Part shown: in pieces, positions 8,585-16,990 of the stretch
Position numbering within the stretch: position 1 is the first letter of the stretch
Layout: each line of letters opens with the position of its first letter
Source: Pseudomonadota bacterium
Lineage (GTDB): Bacteria; Pseudomonadota; Gammaproteobacteria; Burkholderiales; SG8-39
Length of the DNA: 53,176 nt
Reading direction: 5' to 3'
Assembly (NCBI GenBank): GCA_021811085.1
Contig: JAJZPQ010000024.1
Location: forward strand, 1 to 53,176
Position numbers and translations under genes: made by a program
Notes under the pieces: model-generated
The model's input: only the letters and a program-made list of their open reading frames with translations
Told to the model about the DNA's origin: nothing
Database searches by the model: none

Positions 8585-9763
8585 ATGACCGACTTTCCTT
8601 CCCTGCCCTTCGATCTTGGCGAAGACATCGACATGCTGCGCGACACCGTGCGCGCGTTCGCCGCAAGCGAGATCGCGCCGCGCGCGGCCGAGATCGACCG
8701 CGCCAACGAATTTCCCGCAGACCTGTGGCGCAAGTTCGGCGCACTCGGCCTGCTCGGCATCACCGTGGACGAGCCGTACGGCGGCACCGACATGGGTTAT
8801 CTCGCCCATATCGTCGCGATGGAGGAAATCAGCCGCGCTTCGGCCTCCGTCGGGCTGTCCTACGGCGCCCACTCCAATCTGTGCGTGAATCAGATCCGCC
8901 GCAACGGCACGGAGGCGCAGCGCCAGCGCTATTTGCCCAAGCTCATATCCGGGGAGCATGTCGGCGCGCTCGCGATGTCCGAACCGGGCGCGGGCTCGGA
9001 CGTCGTGAGCATGCGCCTCAAGGCCGAATTCAAAAACGGCAAATTCCTGCTCAACGGCAACAAGATGTGGATCACCAACGGGCCGGATGCCGATGTGCTG
9101 GTGGTGTATGCGAAGACCGACGCCGCGGCCGGGCCGCGCGGCATCACCGCCTTCCTCATCGAGAAAGGCTTCCCCGGTTTTTCCACCGCGCAAAAGCTGG
9201 ACAAGCTCGGCATGCGCGGCTCCAACACCTGCGAGCTGGTGTTCCGCGACTGCGAAGTGCCGGAGGAGAACATCCTCGGCGGCATGGGCCGCGGCGTGAA
9301 CGTGCTCATGAGCGGCCTCGACTATGAGCGCGCCGTGCTCTCCGGCGGCCCGCTCGGGATCATGGCCGCCTGCATGGACGTGGTCGTGCCCTACGTGCAC
9401 GAGCGCAAGCAGTTCGGCCAGCCCATAGGCGAATTCCAGCTGATGCAGGGCAAGCTCGCCGATATGTACACCACCATGAACGCCTGCCGCGCCTACGTCT
9501 ATGCTGTGGGCAAGGCGCTGGACCGCGGCAAACTCAAGGGGACCGGCGCGCGCAAGGACGCGGCCGGGGCCATCCTCTACTCCGCCGAGAAAGCCACCTG
9601 GATGGCGGGCGAAGCGATCCAGGCGCTGGGCGGCATGGGCTATATCAACGAAACGCCGACCGGCCGCCTGTGGCGCGACGCCAAGCTGTACGAGATCGGC
9701 GCCGGCACCTCGGAAATCCGCCGCATGCTCATCGGGCGGGAGCTGTTTGGCGAGACCAAGTAA
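8585..9763 (+). CDS. liuA: Isovaleryl-CoA dehydrogenase
   Basis: FAD-dependent acyl-CoA dehydrogenase that converts isovaleryl-CoA to 3-methylcrotonyl-CoA, passing electrons to ETF. The first signature is [19 protein letters not shown], the second [18 protein letters not shown]. The decisive point is the sequence [13 protein letters not shown], whose Glu (about residue 248) is the catalytic base position special to isovaleryl-CoA dehydrogenases; most other family members carry it near residue 370. The start at 8585 gives [19 protein letters not shown], close to known IVD N-termini; ATG 8576 is an alternative. It has 392 aa and is the first gene after the LiuR operator. Confidence 0.92.
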   Translation: MTDFPSLPFDLGEDIDMLRDTVRAFAASEIAPRAAEIDRANEFPADLWRKFGALGLLGITVDEPYGGTDMGYLAHIVAMEEISRASASVGLSYGAHSNLCVNQIRRNGTEAQRQRYLPKLISGEHVGALAMSEPGAGSDVVSMRLKAEFKNGKFLLNGNKMWITNGPDADVLVVYAKTDAAAGPRGITAFLIEKGFPGFSTAQKLDKLGMRGSNTCELVFRDCEVPEENILGGMGRGVNVLMSGLDYERAVLSGGPLGIMAACMDVVVPYVHERKQFGQPIGEFQLMQGKLADMYTTMNACRAYVYAVGKALDRGKLKGTGARKDAAGAILYSAEKATWMAGEAIQALGGMGYINETPTGRLWRDAKLYEIGAGTSEIRRMLIGRELFGETK

Positions 9764-9812
9764 TACGGCATGGCGCCAGGCGCAATCGCAACTTACATTT
9801 GAAAGGAAAGCC

Positions 9813-9893
9813 ATGAACGATCCAGTCGTCATTGTCTCCGCTGCGCGCACCCCCATGGGCGCGTTTGGCTACGGCCGCCGCTACGCGGCTTAA
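9813..9893 (+). pseudogene. Truncated thiolase N-terminus (26 codons) upstream of the intact thiolase gene
   Basis: After a good ribosome site (GAAAGGAAAG) the frame reads MNDPVVIVSAARTPMGAFG and then a short non-thiolase tail, YGRRYAA, ending in TAA. The first 19 residues parallel the start of the intact thiolase 147 bases downstream ([19 protein letters not shown]). The two DNA stretches differ at many third positions, so this is not a recent exact copy. The break coincides with a hairpin (9887-9916). It could be the remnant of an older or second thiolase start, or an expressed leader peptide; the sequence does not decide. Confidence 0.6.
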
Positions 9894-9916
9894 CGTTCGC
9901 TACGCTCACGTTAGCC
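9887..9916. repeat. REP-like hairpin between thiolase remnant and thiolase
   Basis: GGCTTAACGT (9887-9896) pairs with ACGTTAGCC (9908-9916) around an 11-base loop, with one bulged T. It contains the stop codon of the thiolase remnant. The form resembles small extragenic palindromes, but no second copy is present in this window. Confidence 0.5.
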
Positions 9917-9959
9917 TTCACCGAAACCGCCCGACACCTACACGTATTTGGAGGTTCAC

Positions 9960-11159
9960 ATGCTTAATGATCCTATTGTTATCGTCTCCGCCGTTCGTAC
10001 TCCGATGGGCGGTTTTCAGGGCGAACTCAAGCAATTCGCCGCCGCCGAGCTGGGCGCAGCCGCGATCCGCGCGGCGGTCGAGCGCGCCAAGATCAAACCC
10101 GAGCAGGTGGACGAAGTCATCATGGGCTGCGTGCTGCCCGCGGGCCAGGGCCAGGCGCCCGCGCGCCAGGCCTCGCTCGGCGCGGGCCTGCCTCTGGCGA
10201 CCGGCTGCACCACCATCAACAAAATGTGCGGCTCCGGCATGAAAGCGGCGATGTTCGCGCACGACCTGCTCGCAGCGGGCACCAACGCGATCATGGTCGC
10301 AGGCGGCATGGAGTCCATGACCAACGCGCCCTATCTGCTGGCCAAGGCACGCGGCGGCTACCGCCTGGGACACGGCCAGCTCATCGACCACATGTTCTAC
10401 GACGGCCTCGAAGACGCCTACACAAGAGACGAAAAAGGCGGGGGGCGTCTCATGGGCAGCTTCGCCGAGGATTGCGCCGCCAAATACGGCTTCACGCGCG
10501 CGCAGCAGGACAAATTCGCGGTCGTTTCGCTCGAGCGCGCTCAAAGCGCGAACAAGAGCGGCGCCTTCGCCTGGGAAATCACGCCGATCGCGATCAAGGC
10601 GGGAAAAGACGAGCGCTTCATGGAAATGGACGAGTCGCCGTTCAAGGCCAACTTCGACAAGATTCCCGCGCTCAAGCCCGCGTTCAAGAAGGACGGCAGC
10701 ATCACCGCTGCCAACTCGAGCTCGATCTCCGACGGCGGTGCGGCGCTGGTGATGATGCGCCGCTCGATGGCGGAGAAGCTCGGACTCGCGCCGCTGGCCA
10801 TCGTGGTCGGCCACAGCACCCATGCGCAGGAGCCCGGCTGGTTCACCACCGCCCCGGTAGGCGCGATCAAGAAGCTCTACGACCAGACCGGCTGGAGCGC
10901 AGCCTCGGTGGATCTGTACGAAATCAACGAGGCCTTCGCCGTCGTCACCATGGCGGCGATGCAGGAACACGGCTTGCCGCACGAGAAGGTCAACATCCAC
11001 GGCGGCGCCTGCGCACTGGGCCATCCGATCGGCGCCTCGGGCGCGCGCATCCTGGTCACGCTGATCGGCGCGCTGCGCAAGACCGGCGGCAAGCGCGGCG
11101 TCGCCAGCCTGTGCATAGGCGGCGGCGAGGCCACCGCAATGGCGATCGAACTGGTTTGA
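9960..11159 (+). CDS. Acetyl-CoA C-acetyltransferase (thiolase)
   Basis: Thiolase that cleaves or forms acetoacetyl-CoA. The nucleophile Cys90 lies in [10 protein letters not shown], His355 in [10 protein letters not shown] and the second catalytic Cys385 in [11 protein letters not shown], all at the positions of biosynthetic-type thiolases; length is 399 aa. The start at ATG 9960 is fixed by GGAGG seven bases upstream. Downstream of LiuE, acetoacetate must be activated and split, so this enzyme fits the end of leucine degradation; it could also supply acetoacetyl-CoA for PHB. The first 19 codons use more A/T-ending codons (CTT AAT GAT CCT ATT GTT) than the rest of the gene, which is odd. A 26-codon thiolase remnant precedes it. 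Confidence 0.93.
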   Translation: MLNDPIVIVSAVRTPMGGFQGELKQFAAAELGAAAIRAAVERAKIKPEQVDEVIMGCVLPAGQGQAPARQASLGAGLPLATGCTTINKMCGSGMKAAMFAHDLLAAGTNAIMVAGGMESMTNAPYLLAKARGGYRLGHGQLIDHMFYDGLEDAYTRDEKGGGRLMGSFAEDCAAKYGFTRAQQDKFAVVSLERAQSANKSGAFAWEITPIAIKAGKDERFMEMDESPFKANFDKIPALKPAFKKDGSITAANSSSISDGGAALVMMRRSMAEKLGLAPLAIVVGHSTHAQEPGWFTTAPVGAIKKLYDQTGWSAASVDLYEINEAFAVVTMAAMQEHGLPHEKVNIHGGACALGHPIGASGARILVTLIGALRKTGGKRGVASLCIGGGEATAMAIELV

Positions 11160-11187
11160 ACAGGCCCACCGCGAAGCAGGCTCAACC

Positions 11188-12321
11188 ATGATCTTGAATC
11201 AGGAACAGCAGATGATCCGCGATTCGGTGCGCGCGTTTGCGTCCGAGCGCCTGGCGCCAAACGCGCCGCGCTGGGACCGCGATTGCAGCTTCCCGCGCGA
11301 GGAGCTCAAGGCGATGGCGCAGATGGGCCTGCTCGGCGTGACCGTACCGGAGCAATGGGGCGGAGCGGGGCTGGACTACGTGTCCCAGGCCGTAGCGCTG
11401 GAAGAGATCGCCGCGGGCGACGGCGCAACCTCGACCATCGTCAGCGTGCAGGCTCTGGTATGCAATATTTTCAACGGCTACGCGAGCGACGCGCAGAAGG
11501 AGCGTTATCTCAAACCGCTCGCGCGCGGAGACCAGCTCGGCTGTTTCTGCCTCACCGAGCCGCACGTAGGCTCGGACGCCGGGGCGATCACCACGCGCGC
11601 GGAGCGCCAGGGCGAGCATTGGGTACTCAACGGCGTGAAGCAGTTCATCACCAGCGGCAAGAATGCGGACGTGGCCGTGGTGTTCGCGGTCAGCGACAAG
11701 GCGGCGGGGAAGAAAGGCATCAGCGCATTCATCGTGCCCACCGACAGCCCCGGCTACGTGGTTACCCACATCGAGGACAAGCTCGGCCAGCATGCTTCCG
11801 ATACCGCGCAGATCGCGTTCGAGAACTGCCGCATACCCGCGGCGAATCTGCTCGGTCCGGAAGGCATGGGCTATCACATCGCGCTGTCCAACCTGGAAGG
11901 CGGGCGCATTTGCATCGCGGCGCAGGCGGTGGGCATGGCGCGCGCCGCGTTCGAGGCGGCATTGAAGTACGCGCACGAGCGCATCAGCTTCGGCAAGCCG
12001 ATCATCGAACACCAGGCCGTGAATTTCCGCCTCGCCGACATGGCCACGCAAATCGAGGTCGCACGGCAGATGGTGCTGCATGCAGCGACCCTGCGCGACG
12101 CCGCACTGCCCTGCCTGAAGGAAGCCTCGATGGCCAAGCTGTTCGCCTCGGAAATGGCGGAAAGGGTCTGCTCCGACGCGATCCAGATCCACGGCGGCTA
12201 CGGCTACGTCAGCGACTTCCCGGTCGAGCGCATTTACCGCGACGTGCGCGTGGCGCAGATTTACGAAGGCGCGAGCGACATCCAGCGCATGGTGATCGGA
12301 CGCGCGCTCGCTAGCCAATGA
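11188..12321 (+). CDS. Acyl-CoA dehydrogenase (short/branched-chain type)
   Basis: FAD enzyme of the acyl-CoA dehydrogenase family. Signature 1 is [18 protein letters not shown] and signature 2 is [20 protein letters not shown]. The catalytic Glu360 in [10 protein letters not shown] is at the normal C-terminal position, unlike LiuA, which suggests a straight short-chain or 2-methyl-branched substrate. Length is 377 aa. It follows the thiolase by 28 bases and probably shares its transcript. The last 14 or so codons are duplicated 119 bases downstream, where the copied frame would end as GRALAGG instead of GRALASQ; one of the two ends is secondary. Confidence 0.9.
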   Translation: MILNQEQQMIRDSVRAFASERLAPNAPRWDRDCSFPREELKAMAQMGLLGVTVPEQWGGAGLDYVSQAVALEEIAAGDGATSTIVSVQALVCNIFNGYASDAQKERYLKPLARGDQLGCFCLTEPHVGSDAGAITTRAERQGEHWVLNGVKQFITSGKNADVAVVFAVSDKAAGKKGISAFIVPTDSPGYVVTHIEDKLGQHASDTAQIAFENCRIPAANLLGPEGMGYHIALSNLEGGRICIAAQAVGMARAAFEAALKYAHERISFGKPIIEHQAVNFRLADMATQIEVARQMVLHAATLRDAALPCLKEASMAKLFASEMAERVCSDAIQIHGGYGYVSDFPVERIYRDVRVAQIYEGASDIQRMVIGRALASQ

Positions 12322-12430
12322 TGGAGCGACGCGCCAATATGGGGGATAAACAAGGGGGTGTGCCCCCTTGTTACTGTTACTTTAGGTGCGCGAGCGACAT
12401 CCAGCGCATGGTCATCGGACGCGCGCTCGC
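12269..12430 (+). repeat. 43-bp direct repeat duplicating the 3' end of the acyl-CoA dehydrogenase gene
   Basis: Bases 12269-12311 and 12388-12430 match at 42 of 43 positions (one G/C difference, 12294 versus 12413). The first copy is inside the dehydrogenase gene; the second lies in front of the methyltransferase. The 119-base period is not a multiple of three. The 76 bases between the copies contain a perfect hairpin. This looks like insertion of a short element with duplication, or slippage. Confidence 0.9.
12349..12372. repeat. Perfect GC-rich hairpin inside the direct-repeat unit
   Basis: AACAAGGGGG (12349-12358) and CCCCCTTGTT (12363-12372) pair fully around loop TGTG. No U-tract follows, so a classical terminator is unlikely. 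The stretch just before it, CAATATGGGGGATA (12335-12348), resembles part of the palindromic elements near 14.3 and 26.6 kb, read on the opposite strand. Confidence 0.7.
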
Positions 12431-13248
12431 AGGGGGCTGAGATCGAGCCGGCGCGCATCGCCTACGCTTCCTGCCCGCTGTGCGGCGACGCGGCCATCCT
12501 CGATCTGCTCGAGGCCGATTGCACGCGTCATCCGCTGTATCAGCCGGCCCTGCCGACGCGCATAGGCTGGTGCCGCTGCCACGGCTGCGGCCATGTGTTC
12601 GCCGAGGGTTATTTCAATCAGGCGGCCGAGGCCTTGCTGTTCGCGTCCACGCCGCCGGGGCAGGAGCCGGGCGAGGACGTCGAACGCCAGCGCGCGCTGT
12701 GGGCCGGCGTAGTCGAGCGCGTCAGCGCGCACCTCGACGCCGCGCCGCAGCGCGCAGGCGCAGCGCCCGGGCGCTGGCTGGATGTGGGCTTCGGCAACGG
12801 CTCGCTCATTTTCACCGCGGCCGAATGGGGCTACCGGACGCTAGGCATCGACCTGCGCGCATCGAGCGTCGCCAAACTGCAGGCGCTGGGCTTCGAGGCG
12901 CGCCGCTGCGACCTGCTCGAACTCAGGCAGCCGTCTGCATTCCAGGTCGTATCCCTGGCCGACGTGATCGAGCATATCGCGTTCCCGCGCCAGACCCTGG
13001 AGCACGCGGCGACGCTGCTTGCGCCGCAAGGCCTGCTGTTCCTATCGACGCCCAACATCGACACCGCCGTATGGCGCGCGCTCGATGCGCAAGGAGCCAA
13101 TCCCTACTGGGGCGAGCTCGAACACTATCACTGCTTCAGCCGCGCGCGCCTGTACGCGCTGCTGCGCGAATGCGGCTTCGAGCCGATCCACTACGACGTG
13201 AGCCCGCGTTACCGCTGCGGCATGGACGTCATCGCGCGAACGCGCTGA
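12358..13248 (+). CDS. Class I SAM-dependent methyltransferase with N-terminal zinc-ribbon motif; start unresolved
   Basis: The core has SAM-binding motif I (LDVGFGNGSLIF), an acidic post-motif (GIDLRAS), and SLADVIEHI, typical of Methyltransf_23-type enzymes. Before it lies a Cys-rich segment, CPLCGD and CRCHGCGHVF, that probably binds zinc. The methyl acceptor is unknown. The only canonical in-frame start before the cysteines is GTG 12358, which lies inside a hairpin and makes the first 25 or so residues an out-of-frame reading of the duplicated dehydrogenase tail. No ATG, GTG or TTG occurs between there and the zinc motif, so the natural 5' end appears to have been lost or altered by the duplication. 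Translation may be impaired or may use a non-standard start. Confidence 0.7.
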   Translation: MCPLVTVTLGARATSSAWSSDARSQGAEIEPARIAYASCPLCGDAAILDLLEADCTRHPLYQPALPTRIGWCRCHGCGHVFAEGYFNQAAEALLFASTPPGQEPGEDVERQRALWAGVVERVSAHLDAAPQRAGAAPGRWLDVGFGNGSLIFTAAEWGYRTLGIDLRASSVAKLQALGFEARRCDLLELRQPSAFQVVSLADVIEHIAFPRQTLEHAATLLAPQGLLFLSTPNIDTAVWRALDAQGANPYWGELEHYHCFSRARLYALLRECGFEPIHYDVSPRYRCGMDVIARTR

Positions 13249-13342
13249 ACGCCGCGCGAATTCGCCCGCGAGACGCTACACTATGCAGCGAGCGCGAAAT
13301 CTGCGCATGGCGCGCGAGACTGACCGGAACCAAGGAGCCAAC

Positions 13343-13951
13343 ATGCCGGCACCGATCGACTTCTATTTCGACTTTTCCTCTCCCTACGGCTATTTCGCCA
13401 GCACCAAGATCGACGCGCTCGGCGCGAAGTACGGGCGCGAAGTCGTCTGGCGCCCGTTCCTGCTCGGCGCCGCGATGAAAATCACCGGCGGCGCGCCGCT
13501 GCCCGGCGTGCCGCTCAAAGGCGATTACGCCAGGCGCGACTTCGCGCGCAGCGCGAAGTATTACGGCGTGGAATACCGGCTGCCTTCCACGTTCCCGATC
13601 TCCTCGCAGGCGCCGGCGCGCGCCTTCTACTGGCTCAACCGCCAGGACCCGAGACAGGCGAAGGCGCTGGCCGCGGCCCTGTACCGCGCCTATTTCGTCG
13701 ACGACATCAATATCTCCAATCCGGAGGACACCGTCGCCGTGTGCGCCAGGTTCGGGCTCAAGGCCGAAGAAGTGCGCGCGGCGATCAACGATGCCGCGAT
13801 CAAGGAGCTGGTGAAGACGGAGGTGGACAGGGCCATCGCGCGCGGCGCCTTCGGCTCGCCCTATATCATGATCGGCGAGGAAGCGTTCTGGGGCGCGGAT
13901 CGTTTGGAGCAGATCGAAAAGTGGCTCGCCAGCGGCGGCTGGACCTACTAG
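13343..13951 (+). CDS. 2-hydroxychromene-2-carboxylate isomerase / kappa-class GST-like protein
   Basis: DsbA-fold protein of the HCCA isomerase and kappa-GST family. FYFDFSSPYGYF at the N-terminus carries the serine (Ser13 by alignment with LSP/SSP) that activates glutathione in place of the Cys pair of DsbA, and GAFGSPYIMIG near residue 170 is the cis-Pro loop. Length is 202 aa. The start at 13343 is supported by an AAGGAG ribosome site; an upstream in-frame ATG at 13283 lacks one. HCCA isomerase itself acts in naphthalene breakdown, but no other such gene is here, so the real substrate is unknown and a general glutathione-dependent role is as likely. Confidence 0.85.
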   Translation: MPAPIDFYFDFSSPYGYFASTKIDALGAKYGREVVWRPFLLGAAMKITGGAPLPGVPLKGDYARRDFARSAKYYGVEYRLPSTFPISSQAPARAFYWLNRQDPRQAKALAAALYRAYFVDDINISNPEDTVAVCARFGLKAEEVRAAINDAAIKELVKTEVDRAIARGAFGSPYIMIGEEAFWGADRLEQIEKWLASGGWTY

Positions 13952-13962
13952 GCGCGCAACTC

Positions 13963-14226
13963 ATGAACAGCGAAAAGATAAAGGTAAAGACCGAAACCGG
14001 GCAGACCATGGAGGTCGTGGTCCTGAGCAAGCGCGCCAGCGGCATCGAAATCGTGCTCGGCGAGGGCATCCATAACGTCAAATGCACGCTGAGCCCGACG
14101 CGAAACGGCTTGGCCTACGCCGGCAGCGTGATGGGGCGCGAGATCATATACCAACGCAGCCGCGATCAGGTGCAGGCGGACATCGACCTGCTCAACCCGG
14201 CTTTGCGCAAATCCAGGCCGCGCTGA
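13963..14226 (+). CDS. Small conserved-type hypothetical protein
   Basis: An 87-residue soluble protein starting MNSEKIKVKTETGQTMEVVV and ending in a basic tail (RKSRPR). The composition suggests an all-beta fold followed by a helix (RSRDQVQADIDLLN). No signal peptide, transmembrane segment or metal motif is visible. It begins 11 bases after the isomerase-like gene and is probably co-transcribed. I do not recognise the family. Confidence 0.6.
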   Translation: MNSEKIKVKTETGQTMEVVVLSKRASGIEIVLGEGIHNVKCTLSPTRNGLAYAGSVMGREIIYQRSRDQVQADIDLLNPALRKSRPR

Positions 14227-14250
14227 TAGCGCAAATTCGTCTAAGAACCC

Positions 14251-14343
14251 GTTACAAAATCAGTTTTGCAACGGCCTGATATAGGGGAGTATGAGGGGAT
14301 GCGCCCCGAAGGAAGTCCCCGCAGGGGGTATCCCCTCATATTG
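14251..14343 (+). repeat. Palindromic element, copy A, in the 5' leader of a small membrane-protein gene
   Basis: The core runs from AGGGGAGTATGAGGGGAT (14283-14300) to GGTATCCCCTCAT (14327-14339). ATGAGGGGAT and ATCCCCTCAT form a 10-bp stem enclosing further C/G runs. A smaller stem-loop (GTTACAAAA paired with TTTTGCAAC, 14251-14272) precedes it. A shorter copy of the core lies at 26559-26588 on the other strand. In both places the last T of CCCCTCAT is 29 bases before the start codon of the downstream gene. Confidence 0.8.
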
Positions 14344-14368
14344 CAACAGACTCCAAGCGGAGGAAGCC

Positions 14369-14551
14369 ATGCACACGCGTTCAAGCTTCGGCCCGATCGT
14401 CCTGATCCTGGTCGGGACGATTCTCTTGCTGGTCAATCTCGGCCTGCTGCCGATCGCGGAGTTGAAAGCCCTGCTCGCAAAGTGGTGGCCGCTGATACTG
14501 ATCGTCATCGGCGTGTGGCAGCTCGTTCGCCCGCGGCACGACGGTCGGTAG
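14369..14551 (+). CDS. Small two-helix membrane protein (DUF5668/LiaI-like)
   Basis: A 60-residue protein. GPIVLILVGTILLLVNLGLL (about 8-27) and a second hydrophobic helix beginning WWPLILIVIGVWQLV form two membrane spans with a short loop between them, ending in a basic tail RPRHDGR. This matches the LiaI/LiaF-type transmembrane domain (DUF5668) found in many small bacterial proteins; function is unknown. The start at 14369 follows GGAGGA seven bases upstream. Its leader holds palindromic element copy A. It converges with hemG. Confidence 0.8.
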   Translation: MHTRSSFGPIVLILVGTILLLVNLGLLPIAELKALLAKWWPLILIVIGVWQLVRPRHDGR

Positions 14552-14581
14552 GGAGCTGCAGCAGGTCGCTCCGCTTAGCCG

Positions 14582-15124
14582 CTACGCCTGCGCCAGCCGC
14601 TGCGCGTAAGTTTCGGCGAAACGCTCCACCGCCGCCCAATCGGTGTATTCGTAGTCGCGCGTCGTATCGGTCTCGCCGCCGCCGAGGCCGACGAACACGA
14701 TCATCACCCGGCGCTTGATCGGGCCATACACACTGTATTTGACCGCGCCAGCGAAGCTCGCTATCAGATGCGGCTGCCAACCGGTCTTGCGCAGAAATTT
14801 GTCGATATAGCGCTGTGCCGCGTAGGGTTTGGGCCGGGGCCCGCCAGCGCTCAGGCTCACCGAAAAAAATGCGTTGGGCCGCGCGGCGATCATGCCCCCG
14901 AGCCGGCGTATCAATTTGTGCAGGTAAGCCGGATGGTGGCCGTAGTGTATCGAGGCGCCCACCATTACGCCGTCGTAGGCCGCCGGGTCCAGGCGCGCCG
15001 GGTCGGTGTCGGCCGGCAGCAGCTCGACGCTGTGCGCCCGCTTCCTGAGCACCTGCGCGATGCGCTCGGCGATGAGCGCGGTCTGGCCTTCGGTGCTGGC
15101 GTAGAGCAACAGGATGCGGGGCAT
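14582..15124 (-). CDS. hemG: Menaquinone/quinone-dependent protoporphyrinogen IX dehydrogenase (HemG, flavodoxin fold)
   Basis: Long-chain flavodoxin-like enzyme that oxidises protoporphyrinogen IX to protoporphyrin IX in heme synthesis, donating electrons to quinones. The FMN phosphate loop is YASTEGQTALIA at the N-terminus. GASIHYGHH and GGETDTTRDYEYTDW are strongly conserved in HemG. Length is 180 aa, as in E. coli. It is the only minus-strand gene inside the liu region, which suggests rearrangement of the cluster around it. A second protoporphyrinogen oxidase (HemJ or HemY) elsewhere cannot be excluded. Confidence 0.88.
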   Translation of the reverse strand: MPRILLLYASTEGQTALIAERIAQVLRKRAHSVELLPADTDPARLDPAAYDGVMVGASIHYGHHPAYLHKLIRRLGGMIAARPNAFFSVSLSAGGPRPKPYAAQRYIDKFLRKTGWQPHLIASFAGAVKYSVYGPIKRRVMIVFVGLGGGETDTTRDYEYTDWAAVERFAETYAQRLAQA

Positions 15125-15423
15125 GGGATGGTGTTGTCGGCTGCGGCGTTGGATGGATACGCCGCAGTTGCTCGCGCGACGCTGGCGAAATGATGCGCGA
15201 GCGGGGCAGCGAAGTCAATTGCGGCAGTGCGCGGCCGCGGCAACGAATCGGCGCCTCGTCGCCGCAGGTCCCGGGCGCAAGCTGCCAGTTCGCCGCCAAC
15301 AAATACCGGTCTGCGTAGTGTCCGCCGTAGACACCGGCGCCCAGATCGTGTCTCATACGTTTGCCCGGCACCGTTCTCAGCCGCCAGGAGAGGGACATTC
15401 TTTTCGCCAGCGCACATTCGAGT
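15125..15423. other. Divergent intergenic region between hemG and the S41 protease gene
   Basis: This 299-base stretch should hold the promoters of both neighbours, but I see no good -35/-10 pair. A minus-strand reading from about 15357 down to 15240 (beginning MRHDLGAGVYGGHYADRYLL) has mostly G/C-ending codons and barrel-like residues, so it may be a decayed gene fragment. I cannot identify it. Confidence 0.3.
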
Positions 15424-16983
15424 TTGCCGAAGCGGGTCCGGACCGCGGCGCTGAAGGGATGCGTTGTTCTCGCTCTCGTCAATCTGGCTGCGTGCGGCAG
15501 CGGCGGGGGTTCCGCGTCGACCCCTTGGGTTCAGGGCGTTTTCGCACCGTCGTCGAATTTCGCGGCGCAGTGTGCAGCGCCGCGCAACGGCATCGATCCC
15601 GTCAGCGGCGGGCCGTTTCCGGACACGCAAGGTTCGACGCTCAGCGAAAACAACTTCCTGAGGTCGTGGACCAACGAACTGTATCTCTGGTACGGCGAAG
15701 TGCCGGATGCCGATCCGGCGGGCTACAGCACGCCGGCTTACTTCGACCTGCTGAAGACCTCCGCCATCACGCCGAGCGGCAGGCCCAAAGACAGATTTCA
15801 TTTCACCTATCCGACCGAGGTCTGGGAAAAGTTGTCGCAATCGGGTGTGCAGGCGGGATATGGAGTGGAATGGGCACTGATCGCCGCGGCGCCGCCGCGC
15901 ACCGTCATGGTTGCGTTTACTGAGCCGGGCTCGCCCGCAGCGGCCGCAAATATCGCGCGCGGCACGCAATTGCTGACCGTGGATGGCATCGATGTTGCGA
16001 GCGGCAATGCCGCGGCGCTCAATGCCGGCATGTTTCCGGCAAGCGCCGGCGAGAGCCACAGCTTCGAAGTTCTCGACCCCGGCGCCGCAGTGCCGCGCAG
16101 CGTCATTTTGCAGTCGGCGGATATCGCCAGCACCCCCGTACCGAACGTGAACACGGTGGCCACGGCGGATGGAAGCGTCGGGTATATGTTATTCAACGAC
16201 CATGTCGCGACCGCGGAGAGCGAATTGATCGCCGCGATCAACCAGCTGAAGTCCGCCGGCATAAGCGATTTGGTGCTCGATATCCGTTACAACGGCGGCG
16301 GTTTCATCGATATAGCCAACGAACTCGCTTACATGATCGCGGGTCCGGCCCGAACCGCAGGCCGCAGCTTCGAGCGCATGCAGTTCAACGACAAACATCC
16401 CAGCACCAATCCCGTGACGCTCCAGGCGCTGACGCCGACGCCTTTTCACGATCGATCGCAGGGTTTTTCCGTCTCCAGCGGCCAAGCCCTGCCGTCGCTG
16501 AATCTGCCGCGCGTCTATGTGCTCACGGGCAGCGGCACCTGTTCCGCCAGTGAATCGATCATCAATGGCCTGCGCGGCATCGGCATGCAGGTGATACAAA
16601 TCGGCTCGACGACCTGCGGCAAGCCCTATGGCTTTTATCCGCAAGACAATTGCGGCACCACGTATTTCACGATCGAATTCAAGGGCGTGAACGATGCGAA
16701 TTTCGGCGATTACGCCGACGGCTTTGCGCCGCAGAATACAGCCGGCGCAGCCGGCGTCCCGATTCCGGGCTGCTCGGTGGCGGATGATTTTACGCATGCG
16801 CTCGGCGATCCGCTCGAAGGCCGGTTTGCGGCGGCTCTAACCTATCGCACGAGCGCGATTTGTCCGGCTGCCAGCGCATTTTCGCCGCGCGTACTGGACC
16901 AGCACGCCACCCAAGGCCTGCCGACGCCTGCCGATAGCGTGCTGCGCAAGCCGCCGTTGCTCGAGAATCGCTGGTATCGATAG
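15424..16983 (+). CDS. S41-family (C-terminal-processing-like) serine peptidase, lipoprotein
   Basis: Probable membrane-anchored periplasmic protease. From TTG 15424 the chain has a compact lipoprotein signal: basic MPKRVRTAALKG, hydrophobic VVLALVNLAA and a lipobox Cys (LAAC) before a Gly/Ser-rich linker. A TTG at 15361 would add 21 residues. A degenerate PDZ-like domain (FTEPGSPAAAANIARGTQLL) precedes the S41 catalytic core: VLDIRYNGGG, the Ser segment SGTCSASESIINGLRG and the Lys segment TTCGKPYGFYP. Length is 519 aa. Cys residues near the catalytic segments may form a disulfide. Neighbours give no clue to its substrate; the next gene, 7 bases downstream, is a small lipoprotein. Confidence 0.82.
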   Translation: MPKRVRTAALKGCVVLALVNLAACGSGGGSASTPWVQGVFAPSSNFAAQCAAPRNGIDPVSGGPFPDTQGSTLSENNFLRSWTNELYLWYGEVPDADPAGYSTPAYFDLLKTSAITPSGRPKDRFHFTYPTEVWEKLSQSGVQAGYGVEWALIAAAPPRTVMVAFTEPGSPAAAANIARGTQLLTVDGIDVASGNAAALNAGMFPASAGESHSFEVLDPGAAVPRSVILQSADIASTPVPNVNTVATADGSVGYMLFNDHVATAESELIAAINQLKSAGISDLVLDIRYNGGGFIDIANELAYMIAGPARTAGRSFERMQFNDKHPSTNPVTLQALTPTPFHDRSQGFSVSSGQALPSLNLPRVYVLTGSGTCSASESIINGLRGIGMQVIQIGSTTCGKPYGFYPQDNCGTTYFTIEFKGVNDANFGDYADGFAPQNTAGAAGVPIPGCSVADDFTHALGDPLEGRFAAALTYRTSAICPAASAFSPRVLDQHATQGLPTPADSVLRKPPLLENRWYR

Positions 16984-16990
16984 GCAAGCC

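Noticed and set aside
8216-9856. A 546-codon minus-strand open frame over liuR and liuA
   Set aside because: Antisense shadow; low-complexity Ala/His/Arg composition.
12349-12372. Hairpin considered as a rho-independent terminator for the dehydrogenase gene
   Set aside because: No U-tract follows and it lies inside a duplicated segment leading into the next gene.
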